From: Evernia prunastri
Lineage: Eukaryota > Ascomycota > Lecanoromycetes > Lecanorales > Parmeliaceae
Length of the DNA stretch: 64,000 bases
NCBI GenBank assembly: GCA_003184365.1
Contig: NKYR01000149.1
Coordinates: 17,746-81,745, forward strand
Direction of reading: 5' to 3'
Part shown: one piece after another, positions 22,907-34,911 of the stretch
How the letters are laid out: each line of letters begins with the position of its first letter
Numbering within the stretch: the stretch's first letter is position 1
Program-made: the position numbers and the translations under genes
The notes under the pieces: generated by a model
What the model saw: only the letters and a program-made list of their open reading frames with translations
Told to the model about the DNA's origin: nothing
The model's database searches: none

Positions 22907-24580
22907 ATGGCCGATCGAGGCGGACAGCAGCGGGAACTCGTCTTCTGTCATGCATGTTCAAACGAATGGTTGCGAGATCAGCATGGCCTGCAGTGCCCAG
23001 AGTGCCATTCCGACGTCGTTGAGATTGTGAGTCGTTCCATATTTGAGCTCGTTCACCTTGCTATCAAAGGCTGTGATATCGTTTATAAGACCTTGCAAAC
23101 GCTAACACTGTCCTATTATAGATCGACGAGCGTCATGATCCACGAGACAATCACGCCAATATCAGCGATGACGACGACGGTGAGGGCGAGGCACCTTCAA
23201 CCAACAACGATAGCCTACCCCATCAAACTTTACATCAGCACAATCCATGGCAAGCAGAAGCGCCAGATCCCGATGAGCCAGATATTGAGCATGTCGAATG
23301 GAACCCTGCTCCGGGTGTGCACTTCGCTCGCACCTCTTTTCGGTCATCTTCTCCCATGGGTCGTGGTCAGGCCAATGATCCCTTCTTCGCGCCCCTGTTC
23401 CAAAGTATTTCCACCATATTTGAAGGCGCAGCAAACGCAAATGCAAATGCCCAAGGTCGACCGCAAGCGAGAAATCTTCGCACCGGACAGCATCCAGCTC
23501 ATGTCCATCGCCCAGAATTTGCATCTCAGAATCCATTTCCTAATCACCACATTCTTCATCGTCATCATAGCCCCTGGACTCCCACCTCTGGTCCGCCCGG
23601 CGGTCGACAGGCGTTCACAGCAACTGACCGGATATGGCCTCAACACGGGCCCAATGCGCCTCCGAACGACCGCAACATAAACAATCTTCACGGGTCAGTA
23701 AAACATCTATTGCTCTACACTTTTCTATACTAACTATAACAGCGTACTCGCTACAATGCTACAATCGATGCAAGCCAGCATGGTTGATCCTCATGGAGAT
23801 GGTGGGCAGCACGCCGGTATGCCTAACCTTAATACTTTCATCACGCAAATGCTCGGCGGCGTTTCTGGAGACGCTGTTTACAGTGAAGAAGCTCTCGACC
23901 GCATAATTACGCAGATGATGGATCAAACCCACCAAGGCAGCGCTCCGGGTCCAGCTTCGGCGGCGGCTATAGCAGCGCTGCCAAAGAAACCCGCAGATAA
24001 GACTATGATGGGGTCAGACGGGAAAGCGGAATGTTCAGTGTGTATGGACGCCGTAGACATCGGAGACGAAGTGACCATTTTGCCGTGCAAGCATTGGTTC
24101 CACGGAGAATGCGTAGGCGCTTGGCTCAAAGAACATGATACCTGTCCCCACTGTCGAGCGGGCATTATGCCAAAGGAAGGTGGAGCCGATACTCCGCGGT
24201 CTCCCGGCCAAGCGCCGCGACATACCCAGAATCCGTTCCCGAATACGAATTCGCCCAGTCCAGGCACACCCCAAAGTCATAACAGCATCAACCAGCGAAC
24301 CCCTATGCCTGGCACTTTCACCCAGCCAGGCATGAATCAACCATATGTCGTAGGGGGTTTTCAGCGGTATCCAGAACCACAAGCATTCGTTCATCCACGA
24401 GCACAGCTCCCGTCACAGTCTCCGCAGCAGACTCAGAGAAGGAGAAGCAGCGCAAGGGGAAACGGAAATGGCAATGGTAGCGGGAATGTTGGTGAAGGAA
24501 GCAGTGGAAGCAGCCAGGGATCCAGCCTGACAGGCTGGTTCAGAAATATACGAGGAGGTGGCAGTAGTGGAGATCGATGA
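22907..24580 (+). CDS. RING-H2 E3 ubiquitin ligase with N-terminal zinc ribbon (RNF115/126-like)
   Basis: Predicted E3 ligase. Exons 22907-23026, 23122-23693 and 23743-24580 give 509 residues. An N-terminal zinc ribbon (CHAC...CPEC, residues about 13-33), as in the RNF115/RNF126 type, is followed by a long disordered acidic, then Asn/Pro/His-rich region. The RING-H2 domain is at about 326-368: CSVCMDAVDIG..., then LPCKHWFHGECV and CPHC, with the Cys3-His2-Cys3 order complete. The C-terminal 140 residues are Pro/Gln/Ser/Gly-rich and end in a GNGNGNGSG run. The ATG at 22907 is chosen because it starts directly before the zinc ribbon. The substrate is unknown. Confidence 0.9.
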
Positions 24581-25062
24581 TGAGGCCTGACTGCCAGTGT
24601 TGGTTGCTTGACTCGGCGACGGAGTTATGAAAGAATGACCTAAGAGTTTAGCTGATATCTTCTGGGAATTAGCTCCCTACGAAGCGTTTGCTGAGTTCCC
24701 TATGCTCTTTGCTTATTCACATTACGACTGCGATGATTCTGCATTGTGGGGGTTAGGGATAGACAGAGAAGACCCTTGTCGGCTTCATGACTTGCCATTG
24801 CACACAGTCATCTCTCTCTGATGAGGGCGCGGTGGCCCTTGGGGCGGCGATTTCCTGTAGCGCGGTTAAGAGATAGCATAGATGAAGCTAATACCCAATG
24901 TACCTAAGATTCCGGGCATTGTGATGTGATCTCTGGATCACGATCCCAAGGTACATTATCTTTCGTCTCACTTCTAGCCATCCTAGACATTATATACACG
25001 GAAGAGAAGCTTTATTTGCCATCCAACCCGCTATTGAATCCATGCCAAATCAGATCTTTCTG
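24581..25062. other. Convergent 3' intergenic region
   Basis: Between the stops of the RING gene (+) and BST1 (-). Nothing coding or repetitive was found; it presumably contains both 3' UTRs. Confidence 0.5.
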
Positions 25063-28000
25063 TTAAGGTCTCTTCTTCGCACCTCTATCATCCCCCTCAT
25101 CAGTCCCCTCTAAGATCTGAGTCAGGCCCTGCAGCGACACTTCACTGCTGGAGAAATGCACCGCAACCAACCAAGCACAAACCAGGTTGACAATGTGATG
25201 CAATGCATATGCGTACGTTACGCCATAGACTGCAGCGTAGACGGCGAGTATGAAGAAGAGGATGTAAGTGATGTATTGAGCCCTCGATGTGACGCGGGGG
25301 ATCATTTTGCCGCAGGTGAGGGTCTCGACAAGTATTAAGTAGGGCATTATGGACAAGACATTATGGTGTGAGGAGAACGGTGTGAGCCAGTGCACCGCCA
25401 GATTATGGGCCCAGACGAGAAGAACAGGTATATTGATTGGGAGAACCCAGAGCATTAGGATCAACATTGAGTGAGAGTAATTGTAGAAATTATAGTGGGC
25501 GCCAGACCCCTGTCCTATATTAGATTTTTCGCAGATTCAAGAGTTTTACATGAAGCTTACAGTTTCTCGAACCAATCGCAGCGCCCTCGTGCATGTCGAT
25601 AGCTGTACAAGAACAGCGTCTAGATAGGCGAACTGATAAGGAATGAACGTTGACACCAAGAGCAGTAAGACGCAGGTGGTAATTATGCGCCTTCTAGGTG
25701 AGCTGGCAGCGAAGGCAGGAACAACAGATCTTCCACTATATGTTGCTCAGTCCATGAGGATTCCCAGTACACCGGAAGTTGGACTTTGCTTACCTTACGT
25801 CCTCGACCTTCATCCACGCCGGCCTAGCGGTCAGAAGATTATATGGCAAGTAGAACAAGTTTGTCAGTCCCAGAGTTGCATAATTGACGCCAACGCAGAT
25901 ACCGACACTGATGAGCCCGAACAGTGGGACTAAAAACCAGAAGATTGGATCTTGTGAGCCTAGTAAAAGGTCGTTCTTGGTGAAGTCGATGGCAGACTCC
26001 GTAGCATTTCCTCCTTCACCAAGCCAGCCAGGAGATACGGGCCTCGGAGACGCAGCACTGGATACTGTCAACCCCATGGCGAGCAAGGTAAGCGCAAGGA
26101 GCAACACCGGCAACGATTTTTTCAGACAGAGATCCAGCGATTCTGCAAACGTGATAAAAATGCCTGTTGTGGATCAGCTACATAATACTTCCTCCTGAAA
26201 AACTTAGACTCACCACTATCGTCGTACACCTTGAATTGTTTTCGAAGCGCCAGTGCGACAATGACTAGTGGAAATGCAGCAAAAACCATCCTGTAGCGCA
26301 TCACCAGTTTCCCCATGCTACCCGGTACATCAACATTCATCGATACGTCAACCGAAGAGTTACAGCTTGGATCTGACCACAACTGTAATGAGACACCATG
26401 ATTGACAGCTGGAGGGAGCAATGGCGGTGGCATAAATGGAGCCACGCCGTGCAAGCTGATATTAGCATTTTTCACGTTCACAAAGTACTTCGACTCATGC
26501 GGTTCGGAGAGATACTGTCGCAGGAGTGGAGTAAATAACTCTACGTCGTCGCCGCAGGCTTGCTTGGTCAGACTTAGTCTGAAAGCAAGCAGACTCGAAT
26601 GAAGCGCGGGAATCTTGATCTCCGTCATAAAAGGCCTAGCTGCAGGTAATTTTAAGTGCAGTCCGAACGAGAGGAGCCCCCAAAGCCCTAGATCGGTCTC
26701 GATGATGGAGTCCACTTTATCATTGAACTCTGCCATGACCCATCCCTGATTTGGTTCCGTAGCCTTGTCGACCACAGCGACGAATTGGTAATCGGCGAGG
26801 TCTTCTAAACTGTATTGTAGATAGGATAAAGGTTGCGCTTTATCGAATGGATGAGCGGACATCCTTTTAGAAGCTGGTAGCCAAATAACATCTGAGGCAG
26901 CGTTTTTGCAGGCCAGTCTAGTAGAACCAGAGGTATCACCGGAGACGTCCATGTTCATTGAAAATAGCGTCGAGGATTGGCCATGCTGCAATGGAAAGAC
27001 GCTACAGAAAAGCACCTCGACCTGAGCAGTGGTCCTCGGTTCTTCTAACCGTTGATCAGAGAGCAAGGTGAAGGTTTTCGAATCTTGCGGATTTCGCGCA
27101 GGAACCGGAAGCAGGTATGCCCTTGGTTTTCCTGCACGTCCAAAGTCTCTCACCACGAGGTTTTCTCCCAAAGACATTACGGAATGTGAACTGTCTTCCA
27201 AAGTAAGTAATGTGGATGATTCCTTCTGTTGCAGGGTTTTCTCCACCACATCCTCCATTCCGGTCAAGTACCACCTTCGAAAAATACGCATTCTCTCCGC
27301 CCTTGGCTTTGTTTGCCCAGGTCGATGTACATCTAGAGTGCTGAATAGTGATCTTACTATGGGCTTCATCAATTGGACACACCACGTGGTTTGTATATGA
27401 TCCGCACCAGTCCACACATTGGGTACACCGGAGGTGAAGACCGTGAAACCATGGGTGCTTGGTACAAGGGATTCGAGACTCGCAAAGTCCGAGGGCACCA
27501 CTGTGTCCAAGCCTCCACCAGCGATTGATATCAAAGTGACATGCCATAAAGGATTGTCATTTGCCCACTTTTGTGTGTACGCTTGTCTCCAATAGTCATT
27601 GATTCGCCTATATGTTCGAACGGACTCAGCATCGACTGAGACAGGTGGTCTCGCGTGGGGTGCAGACATAGTAACAATGGTGTTTATCGAGTTGGCCTGA
27701 TAATTTGACATGGTGAGCATTGTTCGAGCAACAACGCCGCCCATTGAATGCCCCACCAAGATGACTGAGCTGGGGTCAGGCAGGTCAGGATCGCGCTGCG
27801 ACCTTCGAGGATCATGATAAAGCGACAATATGTATGCAACGGCATCGTTCAGATACTCCGCTTGATCTAGTATGGTCTGGCCGTGAAAAGCGGAGAAATC
27901 TTCATTGAAATCGACGGTAAAAAAATCCAGACTTGTCATGCCCTCTTCCAGAGCCTTGGGGTTTTGTTGTATACTATCATGGTAGTATGAGGCTGCTTCG

Positions 28001-28699
28001 AAGGCCAAGCATCTCGCTTGTTTATAGCTTCCTGCATTCCCTGGTATGAATAGGACAGGGACTCCTTTGACCTGAGGAGGGGAATCAGCATACCAAAATT
28101 GAATGTTTCAAAGAGACTCCCACCTTTCGGTCTTCATCAAAGCCCCCTTCTCGGTACAGGTATAGATTGTACTTGCTGGCGAAACGCGTGTGCTCGGTAT
28201 CGAAGTCGGAGAAATTCATGTAGATTGGCCTTGACCAGCACATGTCGCATCCCTTAGGATCGAGCTGTCGAGTCAGGAAGGCATGAACGATGAAGAGGAG
28301 GGCAATGGCGGACAAGGTGGTAACACTGATGGTCAGCAATGAACATGCCCAAGGACTCCGTGCTCGTGATCGCCGCCAGCTCCGAGGTTCGGGCATTCTG
28401 TCGGCGTCCTGAGCCGGTGCCAGCAGAAGCTGATTCTTGCTGAAAAGTCCCTGTGGATTGTCTGCTGGCGGAGAGGAATTCGATCCATTAGGAGGGGATT
28501 GGGCAAGGGCAATTGCTTTCTCGACTTTCCTTCGATCCAGGGTATCGGAGTTCTTTGTTGTTACACCGTACTTGGCAGAAGTGAAGCTCTTCTTCTTTCC
28601 ATGCTTGTTGTTTCCATGCCTATTAGCGGGTGCTGTCTCGGCTTGGGTAGGGGCGCCGTTGTCGGTATCCTCGACGGAGCCCGACAACCTTCGGATCAT
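25063..28699 (-). CDS. bst1: GPI inositol-deacylase Bst1 (PGAP1 family)
   Basis: ER membrane lipase that removes the inositol-linked acyl chain from GPI anchors, needed for ER exit and quality control of GPI proteins. Five exons (28124-28699, 26214-28071, 25794-26163, 25561-25735 and 25063-25509) with introns of 50-58 bp give 1141 residues in phase. The N-terminal 120 residues are cytosolic and basic. A membrane segment at about 125-150 is followed by GVPVLFIPGNAGSYKQ and the lipase motif VGHSMGGVVART, with the nucleophile Ser near residue 300. The second half has several hydrophobic segments, as expected for the multi-pass C terminus. The last two introns are fixed by phase: donor GTAAGC at 25793, and acceptor CAG at 25510-25512. 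Confidence 0.95.
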
Positions 28700-29525
28700 T
28701 GAACCAAGCAGCAGAGAAGATCAGATAGCATAGGGAGCCAGGGACCTCTCAAGTTAGGCACCTTAGGGAGCAGTCCCAGGGTAATCAAGAGGGTTGTCGC
28801 GTTGGCAATTTGGGTGGTCGGTGTTGGGTCGAGCTACTGTAACGTAAAGAAAGTAATTTTGGGGGGCCCAAGCTTTCCCAGCCACTCTAAGGTAGGCTCT
28901 ATCAATAATGAGTAGTTCAGTGCCTAGAATGTTAGATAACGGGTAGCGAAAGGTGGGTAATGTACCTAGAGTACCATGGAGGGGGAATGACAAAACCAAA
29001 ATTAAAGAAAATAACAAAAACAATACCACGTACTGGAAAATTCAAAGCACAAGAAAAGGACGACGAGAGGACGAAGCTTCGACGAGCTCAGCTTATCTAC
29101 CTTAGTAAAGCGTCCTGGGTATTGTTGTAATATATCAATGTATCGTAGTATCTATGATAGGTACCTTACTCTAGAGACAGACTAAGGTAAGGTAGTTTAC
29201 AGTCTACTGCATCTCCTGCATGGCATAACCTTGCCTTCCCCACGTCCATGCTATGGGGCTGGAGCAAGCTGTACCGTGTTTAAAATGTTATTCAAAGTGC
29301 CCGATTAACTTATATTTTGATTAAAGGATTTACGGAAGTACGAATCGCAACCACTCAAATCTCAATCGTCCTTACCACGCTAAGATTGCACAATGTACAA
29401 ACGGCTGCGGGAAGAAGCGGAGACACGGATGAAGGTGGAGATGGATGGAGATGGAGGGGAAAGTAGGCTTCAACAATAATGAAAGGGAGAGTTACGGTGT
29501 AGCAGAGGATGCAACGTCAGAGAGG
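28700..29525. other. Intergenic region upstream of BST1
   Basis: About 825 bp between the BST1 start and the IRC3 stop. ACCTTA/TAAGGT motifs occur at 28757-28768, 28888-28896 and 29097-29200. A hydrophobic 88-codon frame at 28763-29029 (minus) has no similarity I recognise. No gene is supported. Confidence 0.45.
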
Positions 29526-32192
29526 TCAGTGAGCAACTGGACCAACTCGAATCTGTTCTCGCTGCCTCACATCATCCAAACGTCGAATCTTCTCGCTCGC
29601 CCGGCTTTTCCGCTTCTTCTCGGCTTCAAGCTTGCTGAACCAACCTTTCGCCCCAAATTTGATCTTGCTGATCATGTCCGTCGCTTTCCCCTTGCTGATC
29701 ATGGCCCCCGTGAGTTGATCTGCCATGGGCCTTAGTTTGTTGATAAAAGCCAGCTGCCCTTCTGTCGCCGGTCTCTTCCTCCACGCTTGTCCTCTATGCA
29801 CAAAAGTCCTTGGAAACTTCGTCAAAGCGAACGTATCGGCTGCGTGAATGGCGTCAGAGAGTGTATCAGAGTTTGCAATAACGCGCGGACGCATGTAGGG
29901 GCTCTTGACTTTCGACTCCGGTGAACGGTCTCTCTCAGGCACCTTTTGTGTATAGATGACCGAATATTTCGTGCTAGAGTCAACATCTACACGTTCGATG
30001 GTGAGGTAGTCACCGCTCTGCGTCGATAGAACATAGCGGTTCTGTCCCACCATCACCCAAGCTAATTGACTGGTTTCGCGTATGTGTCTTTCCCCTGAAG
30101 TGTCCTCGATCAGGTCGTAAACCGAATCATAATCTGTAAAAGTGATAGTCGCACGTCGTGATGGCATCGGCGCATCACTATTAGTAGCATGACCCGCAGC
30201 ACATTCTTCGCGAATTGCCTCAAGTTTCTTTCCTTCATGTTGCGACTTCATCTTTTCAATGTCAGCCCCAGTGACTAATTCCCCTGGATCGAGACCAAAT
30301 CTGTGTCAAGTATCAGTGTTGCCTGTCCGAGGGATTTACTGATCCTTCAAACATGTCTCGAGAGCCTACTACTCCAAAGACATATCTCGACAGTCAAGAA
30401 GTGGTCGAGAAACAGGAAGCACGGACTTCAAGAATACGTACAGCGTTGGGGTTGTAACAATACCGGCTTCGAGAGACGCAACCATGTCGATAATATGGCA
30501 ATTATCCTTTCCAGGGAAAAGGCGCATGCCACGCCCAATCATCTGTACCAGTAGATTACGTGACTTCGTCGGCCTGGCGAGAACAACGCAATCAATATTT
30601 GGAATATCTGTTCCTTCAATGAAGACACCACAGTTTAAAAGCACCGGGTATTGTCGGTTTCTAAAGGCATCGAGTCTTTCGCCGCGGACGCGCTTCGGCG
30701 TGTCGCTCGTGACAAATTTGGCCTCGACACCATGTCTGCGGAAGGTTGCCGTCAGGTCTGAAACGTGAGTCAAGTCAACGCAGAATACCAATGTAGACTT
30801 CCGGCCACCGGCTCTATCGATCCATGCCCTCACGGTGATTTCATTCGTTTCCCTGGTATTGACTGCTCTAGAGAGCTCTGCGACCTGGAAGTCACCAGCA
30901 GACCCCTTTTTGACACCGGAAACATCTGCCTTGGATTGAATGGTGGTAAATATAACATTCGACAGCCATTTTTCGCCTATCATGTCGACATAGTCTCTGG
31001 ACATCTTCTCAGTATAAACATGTTTCAACAATCTCGTCAAACTTACTTGTGGTATACTATGTGATCAATAGCGTCGCTAAGTCTAAGCCCATCGAAGCGC
31101 GACAACGTTGCTGATACCCCGACTAGAGCTGCTGGTGCTGGGGATTCAGCACCTGTGGAGTCTTTTAGGAGTAATCCAAAGTAACGCAGAGTCTCCATAA
31201 ATTTGGCAGCCACAATATGATGCGCCTCATCTACTAGGACAAGCTTGAACCTTTTGGGGTCAAACTTCAACATCCTGTGCCCTGAGACGATGCTCCATAT
31301 AGAAGCAACAGTAATATCAGCGCTACCAGACGCATGCAAGTTGCCCATTTCGATCTCGATAGACTTCGATGGATACGCGCTTTTGCAGTGTCGAGCGGCT
31401 TGTTCGGCAAGCTCGCGGCGATGCACCAGGATCAGAGTCTGCGTGGCATCTGGGTTTGGTGCTTGGACGCGATCAATGAGTTGTGTGAAGATGACCTGCC
31501 AATCGATCAGTAGTTGTGCTGAGCCTCGTCATGGCGAAATACTGTTTTGCCGCTGCCTGTGAAGCTTTCGAGTCAGCATCGGCTTTTACAAGAGGGCTCA
31601 AAGTAAGTTTGAAGCACATTCACACATCTACAGGACACCTCTTTTTCCCCTTCGTTTTTGCAATCCCAGGGAAAGGTTCCCGGTGGTACTCTCCTATGAT
31701 ACGATCTCGCCATGGAGTAGCCTATTGCAATGCTCCTGAATGCTTTCAAAATGGATCAACCTGCAAACCTTGATATGAGGCAGGTCTACAAAATGTTCCT
31801 CATAGCAAATTAAAGATCTGACCGAGTAGACAAGCCAAAGTCAATACCATCAACAGGTTTCGTGCCTTCAATGCTCGGACATAATGTGCTCAGCAAAACA
31901 GATCAATGCTCGCCGGACGTGTCTGTCGAAACCAAAGTCTGGAGCCTGAACCTAAGTACGTACCGGTAGCTAAAGAGATACCAAGCCTCTTATGACCCTG
32001 TTGGAGATAAGAAAGGACAGATTTGATGCAGTCTTCTTGGTATTCGCGGAGGCGTATCGAAGCACTTGGAAAAGAGTCCAGCTCTGGTGCCGTGGCCGGC
32101 GCTAAAGTTGCAAGGCGCCGTACACCGATACCTGAAATACATGTTGGACGAAGGCTGAGACATGCTAGTAAGTTCAGAGGTATAGGCCGCAT
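29526..32192 (-). CDS. irc3: Mitochondrial DEAD/H-box helicase Irc3
   Basis: Superfamily 2 helicase of the mitochondrial matrix, implicated in mtDNA maintenance. Five exons (31964-32192, 31543-31556, 31047-31495, 30442-30996 and 29526-30300) give 673 residues. The first 35 residues are Arg/Leu/Ser-rich without acidic residues, a likely presequence. The helicase core starts with IRLREYQEDCI (Q-motif region). The Walker A motif LATGSGKT spans three exons, with a 14-nt micro-exon supplying most of GSGKT (residues 77-81). DEAHH lies near residue 170, then GVSATL, and MIGRGMRLFPGK is motif VI. The C-terminal region is typical of Irc3. The first intron (407 bp) is unusually long for this window. 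Confidence 0.93.
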
Positions 32193-32539
32193 GCCTCATA
32201 TTGCTTGAGTCGTTGAGTTTGCGTGTTTGCAGTACGAGCAGCATGGGTAAAGAGAGTAGGGCTGAGGCTTGGCAGGCGAAGGGGTTCAAAGACAAACTCC
32301 CCCTCGTCCACTACAACCTTCTGAGTTTGCGGGTGTGGTCTGGAGGTATTTAGTTTGTGTTAGGTTCGAATCCTAATGGCGCTGGTTCTAGTGGTGAAGT
32401 GGGCTTCTTATTTTCTGCGGGGTCATTCATTTTTATGTGAGCAGCATGGTGGACCGATCAAATCCATCTTGTGTTTCTCTTTCCATTCTTGTTGGTCCAA
32501 CCACTGCACAATGTCCAGCCAAGCTGAATAACAGACAGA
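32193..32539. promoter_or_regulatory. Divergent promoter region IRC3 / RRN5-like
   Basis: About 350 bp between two divergent starts. It should hold both promoters. A T-arm-like sequence at 32360-32376 is discussed among the rejected items. Confidence 0.4.
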
Positions 32540-34486
32540 ATGAATGACATTAGCTCAGTCACCGGCCAGCGGCAAATCGCTGCCACAGTGTCGGACGGCG
32601 ACTCCGAATTCAGTCCGCTCAATCATTTCGTTCAGGACCCACAATCGGACGCTTTTAATTCAGCTTCAGAAAGCTCAGAGAAGTCCTCAAAGTCCCCCTA
32701 TGACCTTTCCGGGAGTCGAGTGGGGCGTAGAAAACGAAAGACCACAGAAAACTCGACCTCTTTGCAACCTGGGTTGAAGCGTTTGAAGCTATCCTATACT
32801 GATGACTACCGCAGGCTGTTTAACAGCACAGTCAAGGAGAATCCGTCAAACAAGTCTTTATCTTCAGAGATAGAGAATCCGTTACAGGAAAGCCAAATTG
32901 GAGTCACCTTATGGTCGTCAAAAGAGAAGGAGGCATTCTTTCGTGCTCTTACCAGGAGAGGTCAACAAGACGTTCGAGGCATTGCCAGTGACATAGGCTC
33001 AAAAAGCGAGTCTGAAGTCTATGTATATTCTGATATGCTATACAAGGTTGCGGTAGACGAACACATTCATGGACATCGCAAGAGTTTACTGGATACTTCC
33101 AAATTGGAAGCTGCGATTGATGTAAGGGAGGATTGTTGTGCGGCTCTCGACCTTGCAGCAGGAGCTCTATCCGCCCTTCAGCAAAATGAGGAAGAAAGGG
33201 CTGAGAAAAAGAGGCATAAGGACTTGGCTCTCTTAACACCAAGAATTTCCAGGTGGGTAGAACGCTGTGTAGCAGTAGCTGAAGGGGACCATGAAGAGGT
33301 ATCACAGCGAGTTCCCGCGGCTAACTTGTTGAACCTCATGAATTTCCTTGCACTCTCAAAGCGTGTTTTCATGAATTCGGTCATCGCGGAAGACAACTGG
33401 CGTTCTTACACAGGAAGGAAGAATAAGTTGCCCACAATGATGTATACAGCCTTTTCAGACTTTCACGCATTATCAATTTCTATCACACAACGCCTTATAC
33501 AAGCAAGTCTGTTCTTCGCGATGTCACGAATAAGAGCCATGTCTGCATCTGGACACCACCTGCCTCAATCAAACGTCAGACGACGAGACGTTATGGCGGC
33601 TCTTGATGTTTTGGACATGAAAACTGACGCGAAAGCCTTTTGGGCCAGGGCGGCTCGAAAATGCAAGCTACGAGTCTATGATAAGGTCAGGCATCGGCAG
33701 GTCTTCGGTAAGAGATACAGCTACGTGGAAATTGAAAGGATCCTATCAGAGAGTCCAGAAAAGATGGTCCACGATGCGAAAACTTCAATTTCTCGGAAAG
33801 GCCGAACCCTGAAAGAATTTTCAGCAAGCGAATCTTCAGCAAGTGCGTCGGAGGGTCCGGGCTCGTCGGACGCATCGTCAATGGGGTCTGACGGGTCAAG
33901 TGCGCTGTCAATTAATGAAGAACCCTCGGTGACGCCTCTACACTCCGCAGAAAAGCATGACCACAGGCAAGAGGACCCTGACCATCTACAGGATGACTAC
34001 GCGGAAGCAGTTGACCAGCAGGCCAGTCGTAATGAAGAGTGCCTCCTGTGGGATATGCTTGGCGAAGATCCAGCAGAGAAAATGGAGCCTGTAAAAGGAA
34101 AGCAGCCCAGAGACCCCTTTACCACCCGGGGAGCCAAGAAGGAACCTGTAGATTGGAGGGCTTGGATAAATTACGCTGAGAAATGGGAGACACTGGAGAG
34201 TCCAGCATCAGGAAGCATCTTTGCCAACCATCATGGATTCAAACAGGAAATCTATTCGGCCACAGGATTGACCAGCTCCGAATCCAGCTTGGGGAGTTGC
34301 ATTGACGACGAATCCACGGAAGAAGAGCTCGAGTCGGACTCTGACGAAGATTCTAATGGCAATGGTGCGACTTACGAAGATGGCGCCAGTAGAACGTCTG
34401 CCGATAGCGCTGAGCATGAGATAAGCGGTAATAGTGGTGACCCAAGCAGAGAGCTACGGAGTTCAAGCCTCGACGTTGGTACCTGA
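32540..34486 (+). CDS. rrn5: RNA polymerase I upstream activation factor subunit Rrn5-like
   Basis: Probable SANT/Myb-like factor for rDNA transcription. One exon of 648 residues. The N terminus is Ser-rich with a basic patch (GRRKRKT, about residue 62). Then comes the YTDDYRRLFN segment and a SANT-like domain at about 120-170 (TLWSSKEKEAFFRALTRRG, then IASDIGSKSESEVYVY). This combination is characteristic of fungal Rrn5 homologues. The middle is helical and charged. The C-terminal 230 residues are acidic and low-complexity. Assignment comes from the SANT region and general layout, so another SANT protein remains possible. The start is the first ATG; the frame has no internal stop. Confidence 0.65.
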   Translation: MNDISSVTGQRQIAATVSDGDSEFSPLNHFVQDPQSDAFNSASESSEKSSKSPYDLSGSRVGRRKRKTTENSTSLQPGLKRLKLSYTDDYRRLFNSTVKENPSNKSLSSEIENPLQESQIGVTLWSSKEKEAFFRALTRRGQQDVRGIASDIGSKSESEVYVYSDMLYKVAVDEHIHGHRKSLLDTSKLEAAIDVREDCCAALDLAAGALSALQQNEEERAEKKRHKDLALLTPRISRWVERCVAVAEGDHEEVSQRVPAANLLNLMNFLALSKRVFMNSVIAEDNWRSYTGRKNKLPTMMYTAFSDFHALSISITQRLIQASLFFAMSRIRAMSASGHHLPQSNVRRRDVMAALDVLDMKTDAKAFWARAARKCKLRVYDKVRHRQVFGKRYSYVEIERILSESPEKMVHDAKTSISRKGRTLKEFSASESSASASEGPGSSDASSMGSDGSSALSINEEPSVTPLHSAEKHDHRQEDPDHLQDDYAEAVDQQASRNEECLLWDMLGEDPAEKMEPVKGKQPRDPFTTRGAKKEPVDWRAWINYAEKWETLESPASGSIFANHHGFKQEIYSATGLTSSESSLGSCIDDESTEEELESDSDEDSNGNGATYEDGASRTSADSAEHEISGNSGDPSRELRSSSLDVGT

Positions 34487-34911
34487 GCTATTAAAAGAGG
34501 AGATGATCCCCGCTCAGAGGAGCTTGGTACATGATACAACAGTCTCACTCACTCGATAGATGCTACTAAGAACAACATGGGGAATAGTGACGAGCAGACG
34601 CTCCAATAATTCTATGATCTAGAGGTTTCTTTGGAAGTGTTAAGGGAGACTTTGTATTACATATGAAATGCTTTTAAGAAAGCGCAACGGACCGGGAACG
34701 AGGATGCACAGCATCCATTGACTATGCTGGCTAACCCAAGCACACATAATACCTTTTATGAAGACTTCACATAACGTCTCCTCCATTGCCGAAACATCAT
34801 TTAACGGTTGCACCTTGCACACCAAAGTCATCTGCGCCTGACGCCTCGGACTTATGATATATCCACGTTGGTCGCCTAGAAAGCGCCTGATAATGATGCC
34901 GAGCCTCGTTC
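34487..34911. other. Convergent 3' intergenic region
   Basis: Between the stops of the RRN5-like gene and the SWI3/RSC8-type gene. A 91-codon frame at 34640-34915 (minus) is not convincing. No repeats seen. Confidence 0.5.

Noticed and set aside
28763..29029. Hydrophobic 88-codon minus-strand frame upstream of BST1
   Set aside because: No similarity; lies in a promoter region with motif clusters; hydrophobicity comes from T-rich sequence.
32360..32376. tRNA T-arm-like sequence (TTAGGTTCGAATCCTAA)
   Set aside because: The five-base stem and TTCGAAT loop are perfect, but there is no matching acceptor stem, A box or anticodon arm upstream within 60-80 bp.
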